Assembly (NCBI GenBank): GCA_958295735.1
Contig: OY282369.1
Location: forward strand, 1,348,161-1,412,160
Source of the DNA: an uncultured Candidatus Cenarchaeum sp.
GTDB taxonomy: Archaea > Thermoproteota > Nitrososphaeria > Nitrososphaerales > Nitrosopumilaceae
Direction: 5' to 3'
DNA length: 64,000 bases
The notes beneath the pieces are model-generated. The model did no database searches, had not been told where the DNA came from, and saw nothing but the letters and a program-made list of their open reading frames with translations. Positions 17,601 to 24,964 of the stretch are shown in pieces (within the stretch, counting starts at the first letter, position 1; the number at the start of each line of letters is the position of its first letter). The position numbers and the translations under genes were made by a program.

Positions 17601-17770
17601 TCCGGCTTGGCCCCCTCCCCGATCAGGTGGAGGACCCTGTTCGTCAGCACGCGCGTCTTCCCGCTGCCGGGCCCCGCCATTACCAGCAGCGGGCCCCCGC
17701 CGTGCGTCACGGCCCTCCTCTGCTCCTCGTCCAGCCCGTCCAGCTCGTACCTGTCGGTTCCCGCGCCCAT
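14642..17770 (-). CDS. UvrD/Rep-type helicase with C-terminal PD-(D/E)XK nuclease and Fe-S cysteines
   Basis: A 1042-residue SF1 DNA helicase. Walker A is AGPGSGKT (residues 32-39); later come DELQDNN (Walker B region) and VGDPDQSIYRFQGAY, then the second RecA domain with IHQSKGREF and VAMTRAKD. The last 250 residues contain a RecB-like nuclease with EVVDYKTGK and a cysteine set (GRCPLQF upstream, CTTCDYKGIC at the end) typical of AddB/Cas4-style 4Fe-4S nucleases. The single chain thus couples unwinding to cutting, as in AdnAB-like break processing. ATG at 17770 lies 26 bp after a TTTTTAGC box (about 17793-17800). It stands alone, with no partner subunit nearby. Confidence 0.92.
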   Translation of the reverse strand: MGAGTDRYELDGLDEEQRRAVTHGGGPLLVMAGPGSGKTRVLTNRVLHLIGEGAKPEEILCLTFTEKAAAEMLGRLGRRFDASNMDVCTFHAFAKKMLGENDLETGLNVSRGVINRPMARAWAMGHIDEFGLKSVEIGNNALRVIGAIMEGISALRKETVSTDDLAEYIEERRGKEKDAEEKDTLAKLEDLNRVYRMYQEHKRSMAVIDFDDMINEAIRLLEGRPAVLERYRRIYKHVLVDELQDNNYAQFKLVKMLAGAGNVTAVGDPDQSIYRFQGAYTDIFGDFERSFAGTARVGLARNYRSTPNIVGLTGGWMRKAGGWKGRSEAESAREGSGSGGAITVAECGDERAEAEYVAGKIAEIAGEEEGEGRLRYKDVAILSRRRIDGEKFEDALRERGIPARYSGSTDLLYAPAVRDLLAYLKIARDPAGAGAEITQIMSRHGISERNISRINRAAKNRRYGGGPGGGDCVYETVCTRGAVETTQEAELGELARKLERLREIGGGAESVGMVVYETMMSVSGLYGEAARKAAEAETETDGGKRLRQLNEVYRIATEYEKIYRDSRLGDFIDHLYHAGEIDDEGREPDPAENAVEITTIHQSKGREFGAVFVADVADRRLPVWYKKKKFHVPPELVRRGEQYGDEKEQHREEERRLLYVAMTRAKDILYMTRAKRHGAGETEAKPSPYLIEMRYEDSPLIRVEDVGRTGAEEGPALGRGEVGKFGAIRRELQGRAADAVTRMDLSAAVRAIVDLSEVAHFEKKGSLDGLDPAAVLDVGGPSEDLGSRLAGAAPAPLFDGRAVAFSASKIELYGRCPLQFKFRYVLHAPSAPAAPASVGTAVHTVLEKAARRRMRGEEAGEKEALELLDANWEPEAFQSTTESREYKDKAAEMIRKYVGWDAGRANKVIDVERKFGFDLDGMRFEGKMDRMEEDPDGGIEVVDYKTGKPKARLSADDVQMNLYALAIESDRGKIPKRVSHLYVKTCAQPHNDLDAGSVRKEEAAILEKARAIRNGEFGATPEYGKCTTCDYKGICEKKYRGA

Positions 17771-18195
17771 CGGGGGCAGCGGGCCCCCGCTCGCTAAAAA
17801 CGATTCGCGCCCGCTTTCCTCCGTCCGCCCCGGGGCCGGGATCCGATGCGGGCCGGCGGGGGTGCGTTTCCCTCCCCCCGCACGCGCCCGGCGGGGGGGG
17901 GGGGGGCGGCCCCGCGCGCCAGGCGCCGGCGCGGGCGCGCCCGGAGCCGCGGCGGGCAAAAACCAGCGTGCGGGGCCACGCGCCGGACGGGCCGCGAGAG
18001 CGGGGGCGCTTTCGCCGATCCGGGCTCGCGCCGGACGGGCCGCGAGAGCGGGCGGCCGACCGCACGCGGGCCGGCCGGCCGATCCCGCAGCTCCCGCGCG
18101 CGCATAACCGCGGCCGACCGCACGCGCGGCAAAAAATGCGCCCGCGCGCGGCGGCGCCGAGAACGCATAAAACGCCTTGTGGGCGCATCGGGGCG
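17771..18195. other. GC-rich divergent intergenic region
   Basis: Between the helicase and a small conserved gene. It holds the helicase promoter (17793-17800), a long G tract (17888-17898), a duplicated GGACGGGCCGCGAGAGCGGG (about 17985 and 18034) around a GCCGATCCGG core resembling family R, and the TATA box CATAAAAC (18166-18173). No gene seen. Confidence 0.55.
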
Positions 18196-18474
18196 ATGAA
18201 GCGAGCACAGCACGGATCCCGCCGCATGGCCGGATCTGGCGCCCCGCTCGGCGCCAAGGCGCCTGGCGCCCCGCTCGGCGCCGGAGCCCCCGCCACGCCG
18301 GGCCGCCGGACGGAGGTGGCCGTGATTGAGCGCAAGCATGCGAACTGGGCAGAGGACTCGCCGCAAATGGACGAGCGCCTCATCAGGCTGTTCCTGCAGC
18401 AGCATCCGGGCGTCAGGATAGTCACGGCGTTTCACTCGGGCGTGAAGCACCTGCTCATAATCTACGAGCCGTAG
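18196..18474 (+). CDS. Small conserved-looking protein, 92 residues
   Basis: The N-terminal 40 residues are low-complexity (APLGAKAPGAPLGAGAP), but the C-terminal half reads as a folded domain: VAVIERKHANWAEDSPQMDE, then a helix and LLIIYEP at the end. ATG at 18196 lies 26 bp after CATAAAAC (18166-18173), so it is expressed as its own unit. No known domain is recognised. The stop codon lies inside a 33-bp repeat that is duplicated 73 bp downstream. Confidence 0.6.
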   Translation: MKRAQHGSRRMAGSGAPLGAKAPGAPLGAGAPATPGRRTEVAVIERKHANWAEDSPQMDERLIRLFLQQHPGVRIVTAFHSGVKHLLIIYEP

Positions 18475-18571
18475 CGGCCGGGCATCCCGGCGCCCGCCAG
18501 GACTCCCTCGTCGGCTACAAAGTAGGCGCGGTCGCGGGGAGCCGTAGCGGCCGGGCATCCCGGCGCCCGCC
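18466..18571 (+). repeat. 33-bp direct repeat pair, offset 73 bp
   Basis: A 33-bp segment beginning GAGCCGTAGCGGCCGGGCAT occurs at 18466-18498, covering the upstream stop codon, and at 18539-18571, ending at the stop of the convergent surface-protein gene. The 40-bp filler reads in one frame as DSLVGYKVGAVAG, like a coding fragment. Confidence 0.85.
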
Positions 18572-20136
18572 TAGGCCCTGATGATCCCCTCGGACACCAG
18601 GTACTGTATGCCGCCCGCAAAGTCCCTGTCCGTGATCAGCCCCTCGGCCCACCATCCCGCGCTGCTCCTCACCCAGTCCGGTATGCGGCCCGCGCCTCCC
18701 GCGCCCGGCCCTTCGGGGAGCGGCACGAGGATCGTCCCCGCCTCCACCAGGTACTGTATGCCGCCCGCAAAGTCCCTGTCCGTGATCAGCCCCTCGGCCC
18801 ACCATCCCGCGCTGCTCCTCACCCAGTCGGGGATGGACACGGCTGCCGGCGCTACCCTGTCCACCACCACCGGCAGGGCCGCCCTGGCCAGCCTGCTCCC
18901 CCCCAGGTTCTCGAACAGGAGGACGGCCGCCCCGGCGGATCCTTCGGGCACGTCCGCCACGAGCACGCCGTGGGAGCGGCCCCCGTCCTTCCCGCCGCTC
19001 GTGCCCGACGACGAGGCGATCGTCCTGCCGTCCTGCACCAGCGACAGGTCGTACCGGACGGCCGCCGGCCTGTCCCGCAAAAACACGTCCGTTATGTTGA
19101 ACCGCACGGCGGCCTCCCCGCCGGATCTTATCCCGCCGGGCTCCAGCTCGGCCGACACGCGGAACTGCCCGTTCTCGGTGAGGGTGCTCAGCGGGGAGCC
19201 GGGCGCGGGGGAGATGGAGAACCTCATCCCTTCCCAGTCGCCGGCCCCCTCCTCGGCCATCCCGCGCAGGTCGCCCTGGAACAGCGACACGTGCACGGCC
19301 CTCTCGTCGCCCGCAAAGTCGTCTATGACGACCGCCCTGCCGTCCACCGCCGCCCCGTTCACCGCGACGTCGTATTCCGCGACCATGAGGTCGCCGAACC
19401 CCTTCGGGATCGTCACCTCCTCGTGCACGGTGGATATCTCGCCGATGTTGGCCTCGTCCCACTCGAACGGCATGCTGAACGCGATCTCCCTGCGGGCCGG
19501 GTCGTACGCGAACTCGGCTATCTCGTCGTAGTACGTGGTCACCCCTATGGTCTGCCTGCCGAAGTTGGGATCGTCCACCTCGTGCGACGTCCTGTCCGGG
19601 ACGGAGAGCCCCACCTCGTACGCCGCGGGGGGGTCCAGCGCGGCGGCGTACGAGCCGGCCGTGGAGATCTCCACGGAGAACCTGTACAGGCCTCCCGTGG
19701 CGAACGGGATCCCGCTGGCGTGGACGGCCCTCTGCTGGAGCCCCACCACCGACTCGAAGAATCCCCCGTGCGCCTCCTCGCGCAGCTCTATTCCCTCCCC
19801 CTCTCCCCCCTCCAGGACCAGCACGAATATGCCGTCGTCGGCCCTGAAGTCCAGCTCGAACAGGTGGGCGCCCCCCTTGCTCGCCGCGATCCGGTACGTC
19901 ACGTCCCTGACCGTCGCCGGCCCCCCGTCGCCCTCCAGCAGGGCGAACTGTATCTCCCTGTCGGGATTGTCGGGGTCCTCGTACTGCGAGGAGGTCACCT
20001 CCAGGGCGGCCGTCCCGCCGCCGATCCGGACGGGCGGCAGGAGCTCGTAGCCTATGCCGTGCCCGTGCGCGCCGGGGGCCGCCGCCAGCGCCAGCACCGC
20101 CGCTACCGCCGCGGCCGCCGCTACCGCCGCCGCCGT
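18571..20136 (-). CDS. Large secreted surface protein with two C-terminal WVRSSAGWWAEG domains
   Basis: About 521 residues: an Ala-rich signal peptide ending PGAHG, two or more beta-rich extracellular regions, and at the C-terminus two nearly identical 34-residue modules beginning IPDWVRSSAGWWAEGLITDR. This module is typical of thaumarchaeal extracellular proteins. The start is unclear: the first canonical codon is GTG at 20097, which would cut the signal peptide. The frame immediately upstream encodes a perfect signal peptide but offers only ACG (20136), overlapping the preceding gene's stop. It is the second gene of a pair with the lipoprotein-like 20121-21101. A cell-envelope role is inferred. 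Confidence 0.8.
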   Translation of the reverse strand, partial: TAAAVAAAAAVAAVLALAAAPGAHGHGIGYELLPPVRIGGGTAALEVTSSQYEDPDNPDREIQFALLEGDGGPATVRDVTYRIAASKGGAHLFELDFRADDGIFVLVLEGGEGEGIELREEAHGGFFESVVGLQQRAVHASGIPFATGGLYRFSVEISTAGSYAAALDPPAAYEVGLSVPDRTSHEVDDPNFGRQTIGVTTYYDEIAEFAYDPARREIAFSMPFEWDEANIGEISTVHEEVTIPKGFGDLMVAEYDVAVNGAAVDGRAVVIDDFAGDERAVHVSLFQGDLRGMAEEGAGDWEGMRFSISPAPGSPLSTLTENGQFRVSAELEPGGIRSGGEAAVRFNITDVFLRDRPAAVRYDLSLVQDGRTIASSSGTSGGKDGGRSHGVLVADVPEGSAGAAVLLFENLGGSRLARAALPVVVDRVAPAAVSIPDWVRSSAGWWAEGLITDRDFAGGIQYLVEAGTILVPLPEGPGAGGAGRIPDWVRSSAGWWAEGLITDRDFAGGIQYLVSEGIIRA

Positions 20137-21101
20137 CGCCCCCCCGCCCCCTTGCCCTTTCCCGCCCCCCGCCTCCTGATCGCCAGCGAGAGCAGGGCCC
20201 CCGCCGGGACGGCCGCTATGGTGCCCAGGCTGACGTACGGCGCTATGAAGAGGTCGCCCACCCAGATCCCGCCGTCCGCGGTCACCTCCATGAACGTCCT
20301 GGGCCTGAGCACCAGCACGACGGTCCTGGAGTCCTCCCTGCGCTCGCCCGCATCGTCCGTGTACGACACCATCACCTGGAACGGCACCCTGCGCTCCGCC
20401 TGGATCTCGCCAGGCGGGGTCGCTATCCTGGAGGCGATCTCCAGCGGCCGGCCCCCCTCCACGTACGAGAACGAGTGGAGGGTCTGGCCGCTGAACCCCG
20501 CGCCGTCCCCCGCCAGCAGCTCCACGGTGACGTCCCTGAGGCCGCCGTCCCCCGCCAGCAGCTCCACGGTGAACGGGAACTCGGCCTCGGGGAACACCGC
20601 CTCGGGGGCCGCCACGTGGATGCCCAGCCCCGGCCGCTCCCTCACCTCCAGCGCCACCGCGACGTTCTCGCGCGCCGCCTCCCTGGGCTCCAGGTTGTTC
20701 TCCAGGAGGACGTGGGAGTAGTTCAGGTTGATGAAGTGGGGGCCCGTCCTGGCCTCCGGGGACGTCCGGAACGCGACGGTCTCCCCGTACGAGCCGCCCG
20801 CCGCTATGCGGTCCACGCGTATCCCCTCCCAGCCCCGCGCGGGCCCCAGCGCCCCGCTGCCAGGGGAGAACAGCAGGGAGACCGGCCCCTTGTCCTCCCA
20901 CCCGTTGTTGCGTATCAGGAACGAGACGGCGAACTCGCGCCCCGCCGCCACCGAGTCGGGGTGGGTTATCTCCAGCTCCATCCCGCCCTCGGCTTGGTGC
21001 CTCGCCGTCTCTGCGTGCGCCTCCCAGGGCGGCCCCCCGCCGCAGGCGGCCGCGGCCAGGACGGCGACCGCCGCCGTTGCCGCCGCCGCGAGCGCCCCCA
21101 T
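20121..21101 (-). CDS. Secreted lipoprotein-like surface protein
   Basis: A 326-residue protein with a hydrophobic N-terminus ending LAAAACGGG, which could be a lipobox or a normal signal peptide, then CARDB-like beta domains (SVAAGREFAVSFLIRNNGWE) and a C-terminal membrane helix before a basic tail (RRRGAGKGKG). ATG at 21101 is chosen because GAATATGCAAA (about 21122-21132) lies 26 bp upstream; ATG 21128 falls inside that box. A tandem 14-residue duplication (TVELLAGDG twice) sits mid-protein, encoded by a 29-bp direct repeat. It overlaps the downstream surface protein and the two probably act together at the envelope. Confidence 0.75.
   Translation of the reverse strand: MGALAAAATAAVAVLAAAACGGGPPWEAHAETARHQAEGGMELEITHPDSVAAGREFAVSFLIRNNGWEDKGPVSLLFSPGSGALGPARGWEGIRVDRIAAGGSYGETVAFRTSPEARTGPHFINLNYSHVLLENNLEPREAARENVAVALEVRERPGLGIHVAAPEAVFPEAEFPFTVELLAGDGGLRDVTVELLAGDGAGFSGQTLHSFSYVEGGRPLEIASRIATPPGEIQAERRVPFQVMVSYTDDAGERREDSRTVVLVLRPRTFMEVTADGGIWVGDLFIAPYVSLGTIAAVPAGALLSLAIRRRGAGKGKGAGGRRRRR
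20502..20572 (-). repeat. In-frame 29-bp direct repeat
   Basis: A sequence containing CCCGCCAGCAGCTCCACGG occurs at 20502-20530 and 20544-20572, 42 bp apart, adding exactly 14 codons to the lipoprotein gene. Confidence 0.8.
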
Positions 21102-21854
21102 GCCCGCGCGGGGCCGCGGCCTTTGCATATTCCTTGCGCCCCCCTCCCGCCGCCCCGCCAGGGGCCGCGGGCCCGCCGGCCGAAAGCCGGTCCCGCCCGG
21201 GGATCGCGGGCGCCCGCGCCCGCGGGGCGGGGGGGGGGGGGCGCCGGCCGCGGCGGGGCCCGGCTTGGACGATCGGGGGCGGGGCCGCGTTCGGGGCGGC
21301 CCGGATCGCGCCCCGCGCGCCGGGGCGCGCGCATCGATCGCCGCGGGGCCCGCGCCGGGCGCGGATCCGCGGCGCCGGGCGGGCCGGCCGGGGCGCGGAT
21401 GCCGCGCCGCCCCGCCCCGCCGGGGCGGGCCGGCCGCGGACGGGCGGGGGAGGGGGGGGGGGGCGCCGCGGGGACGCCAGGTCCGGGCCGTCCCGTCCCG
21501 CGGCGGGGGGCGGCGGGCGGCCGGCGGGACCGCGGGGACGCGCGCGCTGCGGGACGGGACGGCCGGGGCGCCGGCCCGGATCCGCGCGCAGGGCCCGCGG
21601 CCGGAACGATCGCGCGGCAACGGGAGGCGCGGCACCGGCCCGGCCGGGGCGCCGGCGGCGGGACGGCGCGAAAGGCGGCGGGAGCGGCAGGCGCTCCAAG
21701 GCAGAACCGGCCCCGCGCGGGCCCGGATCCAAACCGAAGCCGCGCCCAGCGGTAGCAAACTCCACGATCTCGCGCCATGTTCACGACGGACGCGGGCCCG
21801 CATCCGGGCTTGGGGTTTAGACACATATAACCCTACGGCGGAAAGCGTGCACGT
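21102..21854. other. Long GC-rich divergent intergenic region
   Basis: About 750 bp between the lipoprotein gene and tfb. Apart from the promoter AT patch at 21122-21132, a degenerate family-M element at about 21717-21803 and the tfb TATA box ACATATAAC (21823-21831), it consists of low-complexity GC with two G tracts (about 21231 and 21448). No coding sequence is supported. Confidence 0.6.
21717..21803 (+). mobile_element. Family-M element, degenerate copy
   Basis: Retains the internal block TCCAAACCGAAGCCGCGCCC (21728-21747) and an inverted-repeat end GGACGCGGGCCCGC. The right edge is about 19 bp from the tfb TATA box and about 50 bp from the tfb start. No intact target duplication is seen. 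Confidence 0.6.
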
Positions 21855-22766
21855 ATGGCTAAGCAGTCGAGCCGCAAGGACGCGTGTCCGCGGTGCGCAA
21901 AAGGCAAGCTGGTGACCGACAACGAGTCGGGGGAGATGTTCTGCTCAAAGTGCGGGTTCGTCATATCCGAAAAACTCTCCGAGTCGGGCCCCGAGTGGCG
22001 CTCCTTCTCCCAGGACGAGCACGGCGACAGGGCCAGGGCCGGCGCGCCCACCTCCCTGACCATGCACGACATGGGGCTGGCCACCATAATCAACCCCCTC
22101 AACAAGGACGCCTCGGGCCGGCCCCTGACGGCCTCCATGAAGAGCACCATAGAGCGGCTCCGGACGTGGGACAGCAGGAGCCAGGTCCACGAGCCGGTCG
22201 ACCGCAACTTTAGGCAGGCCTTCAGCGAGCTGAACCGCCTCAAGGACAAACTGGCCATCTCGGATGCCGTCATAGAAAAGGCCGCCTACATATACAGGAA
22301 GGCCTTGGAGAAGGGGCTGGTCCGCGGCCGCTCGATCTCGGCCCTGATGGCCTCCGCCCTGTACGCGGCGTGCCGCGACACGGCCACCCCCCGCAACCTG
22401 AAAGACGTCGAGCAGGCGGCCAACATAAAGAGGAAGGACATCGCGCGGTGCTACCGCCTCCTGGTCAAGGAGCTTGACCTCCGCATGCCCATAACCGACT
22501 CCATACAGTGCGTGGCCCGCATAGCCAGCCGCATCGGGATAGCGGAGAAGACCAAGCGCTACGCCGTCAAGGTGCTCAAGGACGCCCAAAAGCACGAGGT
22601 CTCGGCCGGCAAGGACCCGATGGGCCTGGCCGCCGCGGCCCTGTACCTGTCCTGCGTCAAGAACGGCGAGGACAAGACCCAGCGGGACATAGCCGAGGCG
22701 GCCAACGTGACGGAGGTCACCATACGGAACCGCTACAAGGGCCTAAAGGACTCGCTCAACATATAG
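21855..22766 (+). CDS. tfb: Transcription initiation factor IIB (TFB)
   Basis: A 303-residue archaeal TFB that bridges TBP-bound promoter DNA and RNA polymerase. The N-terminal zinc ribbon has C11, C14, C30 and C33; the B-finger/linker follows around SGPEWRSFSQDE; two cyclin folds fill residues 110-205 and 210-303 (VIEKAAYIYRKA and LAAAALYLSC regions). Length is standard. ATG at 21855 lies 27 bp after ACATATAAC, so it is leaderless. The terminal codons AACATATAG also form a TATA-like sequence on the minus strand (see findings). Confidence 0.97.
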   Translation: MAKQSSRKDACPRCAKGKLVTDNESGEMFCSKCGFVISEKLSESGPEWRSFSQDEHGDRARAGAPTSLTMHDMGLATIINPLNKDASGRPLTASMKSTIERLRTWDSRSQVHEPVDRNFRQAFSELNRLKDKLAISDAVIEKAAYIYRKALEKGLVRGRSISALMASALYAACRDTATPRNLKDVEQAANIKRKDIARCYRLLVKELDLRMPITDSIQCVARIASRIGIAEKTKRYAVKVLKDAQKHEVSAGKDPMGLAAAALYLSCVKNGEDKTQRDIAEAANVTEVTIRNRYKGLKDSLNI

Positions 22767-22782
22767 CCCCGCGCCGGGGGCC

Positions 22783-22871
22783 GGCGGACTTCGTCCAAAC
22801 CGGAACCACGCCTGGCAACGGCGAGCCGCCCCACGATCTCACGCACAGATCGCGGTGGACGCAAGCCTGCG
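22783..22871 (+). mobile_element. Family-M element with 8-bp target duplication
   Basis: Ends GGCGGACTTCGTCCA (22783-22797) and TGGACGCAAGCCTGCG (22856-22871), with the family interior AACCGGAACCACGCCTGGC. Flanked by CGGGGGCC on both sides (22775-22782 and 22872-22879). A 27-bp tandem duplication follows at 22877-22933. The left edge is 16 bp from a minus-strand CTATATGT at the end of tfb. Confidence 0.8.
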
Positions 22872-22955
22872 CGGGGGCCGCCCTCCCCCGCGGACGATCG
22901 GGCGGCCGCCCTCCCCCGCGGACGATCGGGCGGCCGCGCGCCCGCGGGGCCCGCG

Positions 22956-24278
22956 TCAGGGGCCGTCCCCTTTCCCTTCCCTGACGAACCCCCCCTCGAC
23001 GGCCTCGGGCGGCGGGATCCTCTTCGCGGCGCCGAGGCCGGCCGTGGTGATCACCACCGAGGCGAGTATGATGAAGAACACCACCTGCGGGTACGCCTCC
23101 GCGTTGGGCAGCCCCAGGGTCAGGGGGAAGGTGGCTAGGACGGCGGCGGCCAGCCCCCGCGGGATCATCACCCGCGTCACCTTGGAGTCCAGCCTGGGGA
23201 ACCTGCCGCCCAGCGCCACCCTGACCGTCCCGATCCTCAGCGCGTATATGGCGACGGCGGCCACCACGCCCAGCGCGATGTACTCGGCCCTCCCGAAGGT
23301 GGCCAGCAGCCCCACGAACACGAAGAAGAAGGCCCGCACCAGGAACGCCAGCTGGTTGTGCGTCGGGTCGTCCGCGCCCACCTGCCTTATCTTGAACCGG
23401 AACGCCCTGGACAGGGCGTGCCTGTTCCCCAGCATGAGGCCGAAGACCAGCGCGGTGAGGGCCCCCGACTCGCCGAAGACGTTGGCCATGAAGTACAGCA
23501 CGAACAGCATTCCCAGCGTGAGCATGTAGGCGTGCGCCGCCCTGCCCAGCTTCGTGGTCACGTACATCCAGGGTATGCCGACCCCGAGCCCCAGCGCCAG
23601 CCCCACCGCCACGGCCGACCCCATCGTCTCGCCCACCGCGGCGAGGCTGAACTCGCCGGTCAGCACCGCCTGGAACATGATGAACGCCACTATCGTGGAG
23701 AGTATGTCGGTCACCGCCGACTCGAGGCTAAGCATGGATCTCGTCTTCTCGGACACCCTGATGTTCTTGACCAGCCCGAAGACGATGGCCGAGCTGCTTC
23801 CCCCCACTATGGAGCCGAGCAGCACGCTGTCCAGCGCCGCCCAGCCCAGCCCGTAGTGCGCCATGGCGGCCACCGCCGCGACCGAGCCGGCGAAGCTGAG
23901 CAGCGCCAGAAGCATGGCGTAGTGGGCGGACCGCGCCACGTGCCTCAGGTCTAGGTTCAGCCCGCCGTCGAACATGATTATGATCAGCGCCACGGCCGCA
24001 AAGTACGGGACTATCTCGATCACCGCGCCGTGGCTTATCACCCCCAGCACGGGCCCCAGGACGACCCCGAAGATCATGAGGAACGCCACGTCCGGTATGC
24101 CGGTCCTCTTGAAGAAGGCCTCCCCGGCCACCCCCATGAATATCACGCTGCCGGCGGCCAGGAGGAGCACGGGCGCCGAGGCCACCCCGCCGTCGGCCGC
24201 GGCGATCCCCGCGACGGCCGAGGCCACCTCGCGCAGGGGGCCGAGCAGCGCCTCCGTCCAGCCGGCGGCCTCCGTCAC
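22956..24278 (-). CDS. Cation/proton antiporter (CPA, Na+/H+ exchanger family)
   Basis: A 440-residue polytopic protein with about 12 membrane helices. The conserved FDGGLNL segment, the GGSSSAIVFGLV stretch and the acidic pair in ESAVTDILS correspond to the ion-binding core of NhaP/KefB-type exchangers. It exchanges Na+ or K+ for protons across the membrane; ion choice cannot be read. GTG at 24278 overlaps the stop of a 16-codon upstream ORF (GTGA), whose ATG sits 26 bp after the only TATA box, so translation of the antiporter appears coupled to the leader ORF. Soluble C-terminal regulatory domains are absent. Confidence 0.92.
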   Translation of the reverse strand: MTEAAGWTEALLGPLREVASAVAGIAAADGGVASAPVLLLAAGSVIFMGVAGEAFFKRTGIPDVAFLMIFGVVLGPVLGVISHGAVIEIVPYFAAVALIIIMFDGGLNLDLRHVARSAHYAMLLALLSFAGSVAAVAAMAHYGLGWAALDSVLLGSIVGGSSSAIVFGLVKNIRVSEKTRSMLSLESAVTDILSTIVAFIMFQAVLTGEFSLAAVGETMGSAVAVGLALGLGVGIPWMYVTTKLGRAAHAYMLTLGMLFVLYFMANVFGESGALTALVFGLMLGNRHALSRAFRFKIRQVGADDPTHNQLAFLVRAFFFVFVGLLATFGRAEYIALGVVAAVAIYALRIGTVRVALGGRFPRLDSKVTRVMIPRGLAAAVLATFPLTLGLPNAEAYPQVVFFIILASVVITTAGLGAAKRIPPPEAVEGGFVREGKGDGP

Positions 24279-24325
24279 GGCGCCGCCCCTCCGGCTCCCG
24301 CTGCGTGCGGCGGAACCGGGATCAT
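24275..24325 (-). CDS. 16-codon leader ORF coupled to the antiporter
   Basis: ATG at 24325 encodes MIPVPPHAAGAGGAAP and stops with TGA overlapping the antiporter GTG by 4 bp. The minus-strand TATA box CCTTAAATAA (24347-24356) is centred 26 bp upstream of this ATG, so the leader ORF, not the antiporter, is at the leaderless 5' end. It could set antiporter expression by coupling; the proline pair might make translation stall. This is inference. Confidence 0.5.
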   Translation of the reverse strand: MIPVPPHAAGAGGAAP

Positions 24326-24346
24326 CCGCGGCGGTCCCCGCCCCGG

Positions 24347-24398
24347 TTATTTAAGGTGCCCCGGCCCGGCCGCGCGCCCGCCGGCGGTCATCTTTAAA
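24347..24398. promoter_or_regulatory. Divergent promoter pair, antiporter leader and hemerythrin
   Basis: CCTTAAATAA on the minus strand (24347-24356) serves the antiporter leader ORF. CTTTAAACG on the plus strand (about 24391-24398) lies about 27 bp before the GTG of the hemerythrin gene at 24422. Both spacings fit leaderless archaeal initiation. Confidence 0.7.
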
Positions 24399-24421
24399 CG
24401 CCGGCCCCGCGGGGGGCGCGC

Positions 24422-24964
24422 GTGAGCGCCACCGGCATGCTGCGGAAGGACCACGAGCACGTGATGCGGCTGGAGCGGGTGATCACCAGGTGCTCCGAGG
24501 CGCTGTACGCCGGCGCCGCCGTCCCGCTGGAGGACGTCGAGAGGCTGGCCGCCGTCATATCCGAGTTCCTGGACTCCGTGCACTATTCGCGCGAGGAGGA
24601 CTCGTACTTTCCGTGCGCCGGCGCCTCGGGCGGCTTCGCGGCCGAGGTCCGCAAGTTCCTCGTGGAGCACCAGTTCGGCCGCAACGTCGCCCGGCAGATA
24701 GGCCGCCACCTGCGGGCGTGGAGGGAGGGGGGCGGGGCCGAGGCGGCCAGGGAGCCGGTGGCCCGGTTCCTCAGGGCGTACGCCGTGTACCTGCGCGACC
24801 ACGTCAGGAACGAGGACCGGTTCTTCGACGAGGCCGAGAAGGCCATGGACCCCGAGGAGGAGAGGGAGATGGCCGAGTACTTCATGGCGGTGATGGCGAC
24901 CACGGGCAGGGTGGAAAAGGCGCTGGCCGAGATAGACTACCTAGAGTCGCGGGCCTGGCGGTAG
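24422..24964 (+). CDS. Hemerythrin-like HHE domain protein
   Basis: A 180-residue four-helix-bundle protein of the hemerythrin/HHE cation-binding family, which binds a di-iron centre for O2 or redox sensing or storage. Candidate ligands are in DHEHVMRLE, HYSREEDSYF, HQFGRN and DHVRNEDRFF, in the right order and spacing. GTG at 24422 is about 27 bp after CTTTAAACG (24391-24398). Its 3' end overlaps the convergent gene 24941-26023 by 24 bp. Oxygen-linked functions make sense in an ammonia oxidiser, but the role is not known. Confidence 0.88.
   Translation: MSATGMLRKDHEHVMRLERVITRCSEALYAGAAVPLEDVERLAAVISEFLDSVHYSREEDSYFPCAGASGGFAAEVRKFLVEHQFGRNVARQIGRHLRAWREGGGAEAAREPVARFLRAYAVYLRDHVRNEDRFFDEAEKAMDPEEEREMAEYFMAVMATTGRVEKALAEIDYLESRAWR

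Noticed and set aside
18571-21765. A single 1064-residue fusion of the two surface proteins
   Set aside because: The upstream part of this frame has nonsense composition while a different frame (20121-21101) encodes a proper secreted protein with signal, beta domains and anchor; two genes fit better.
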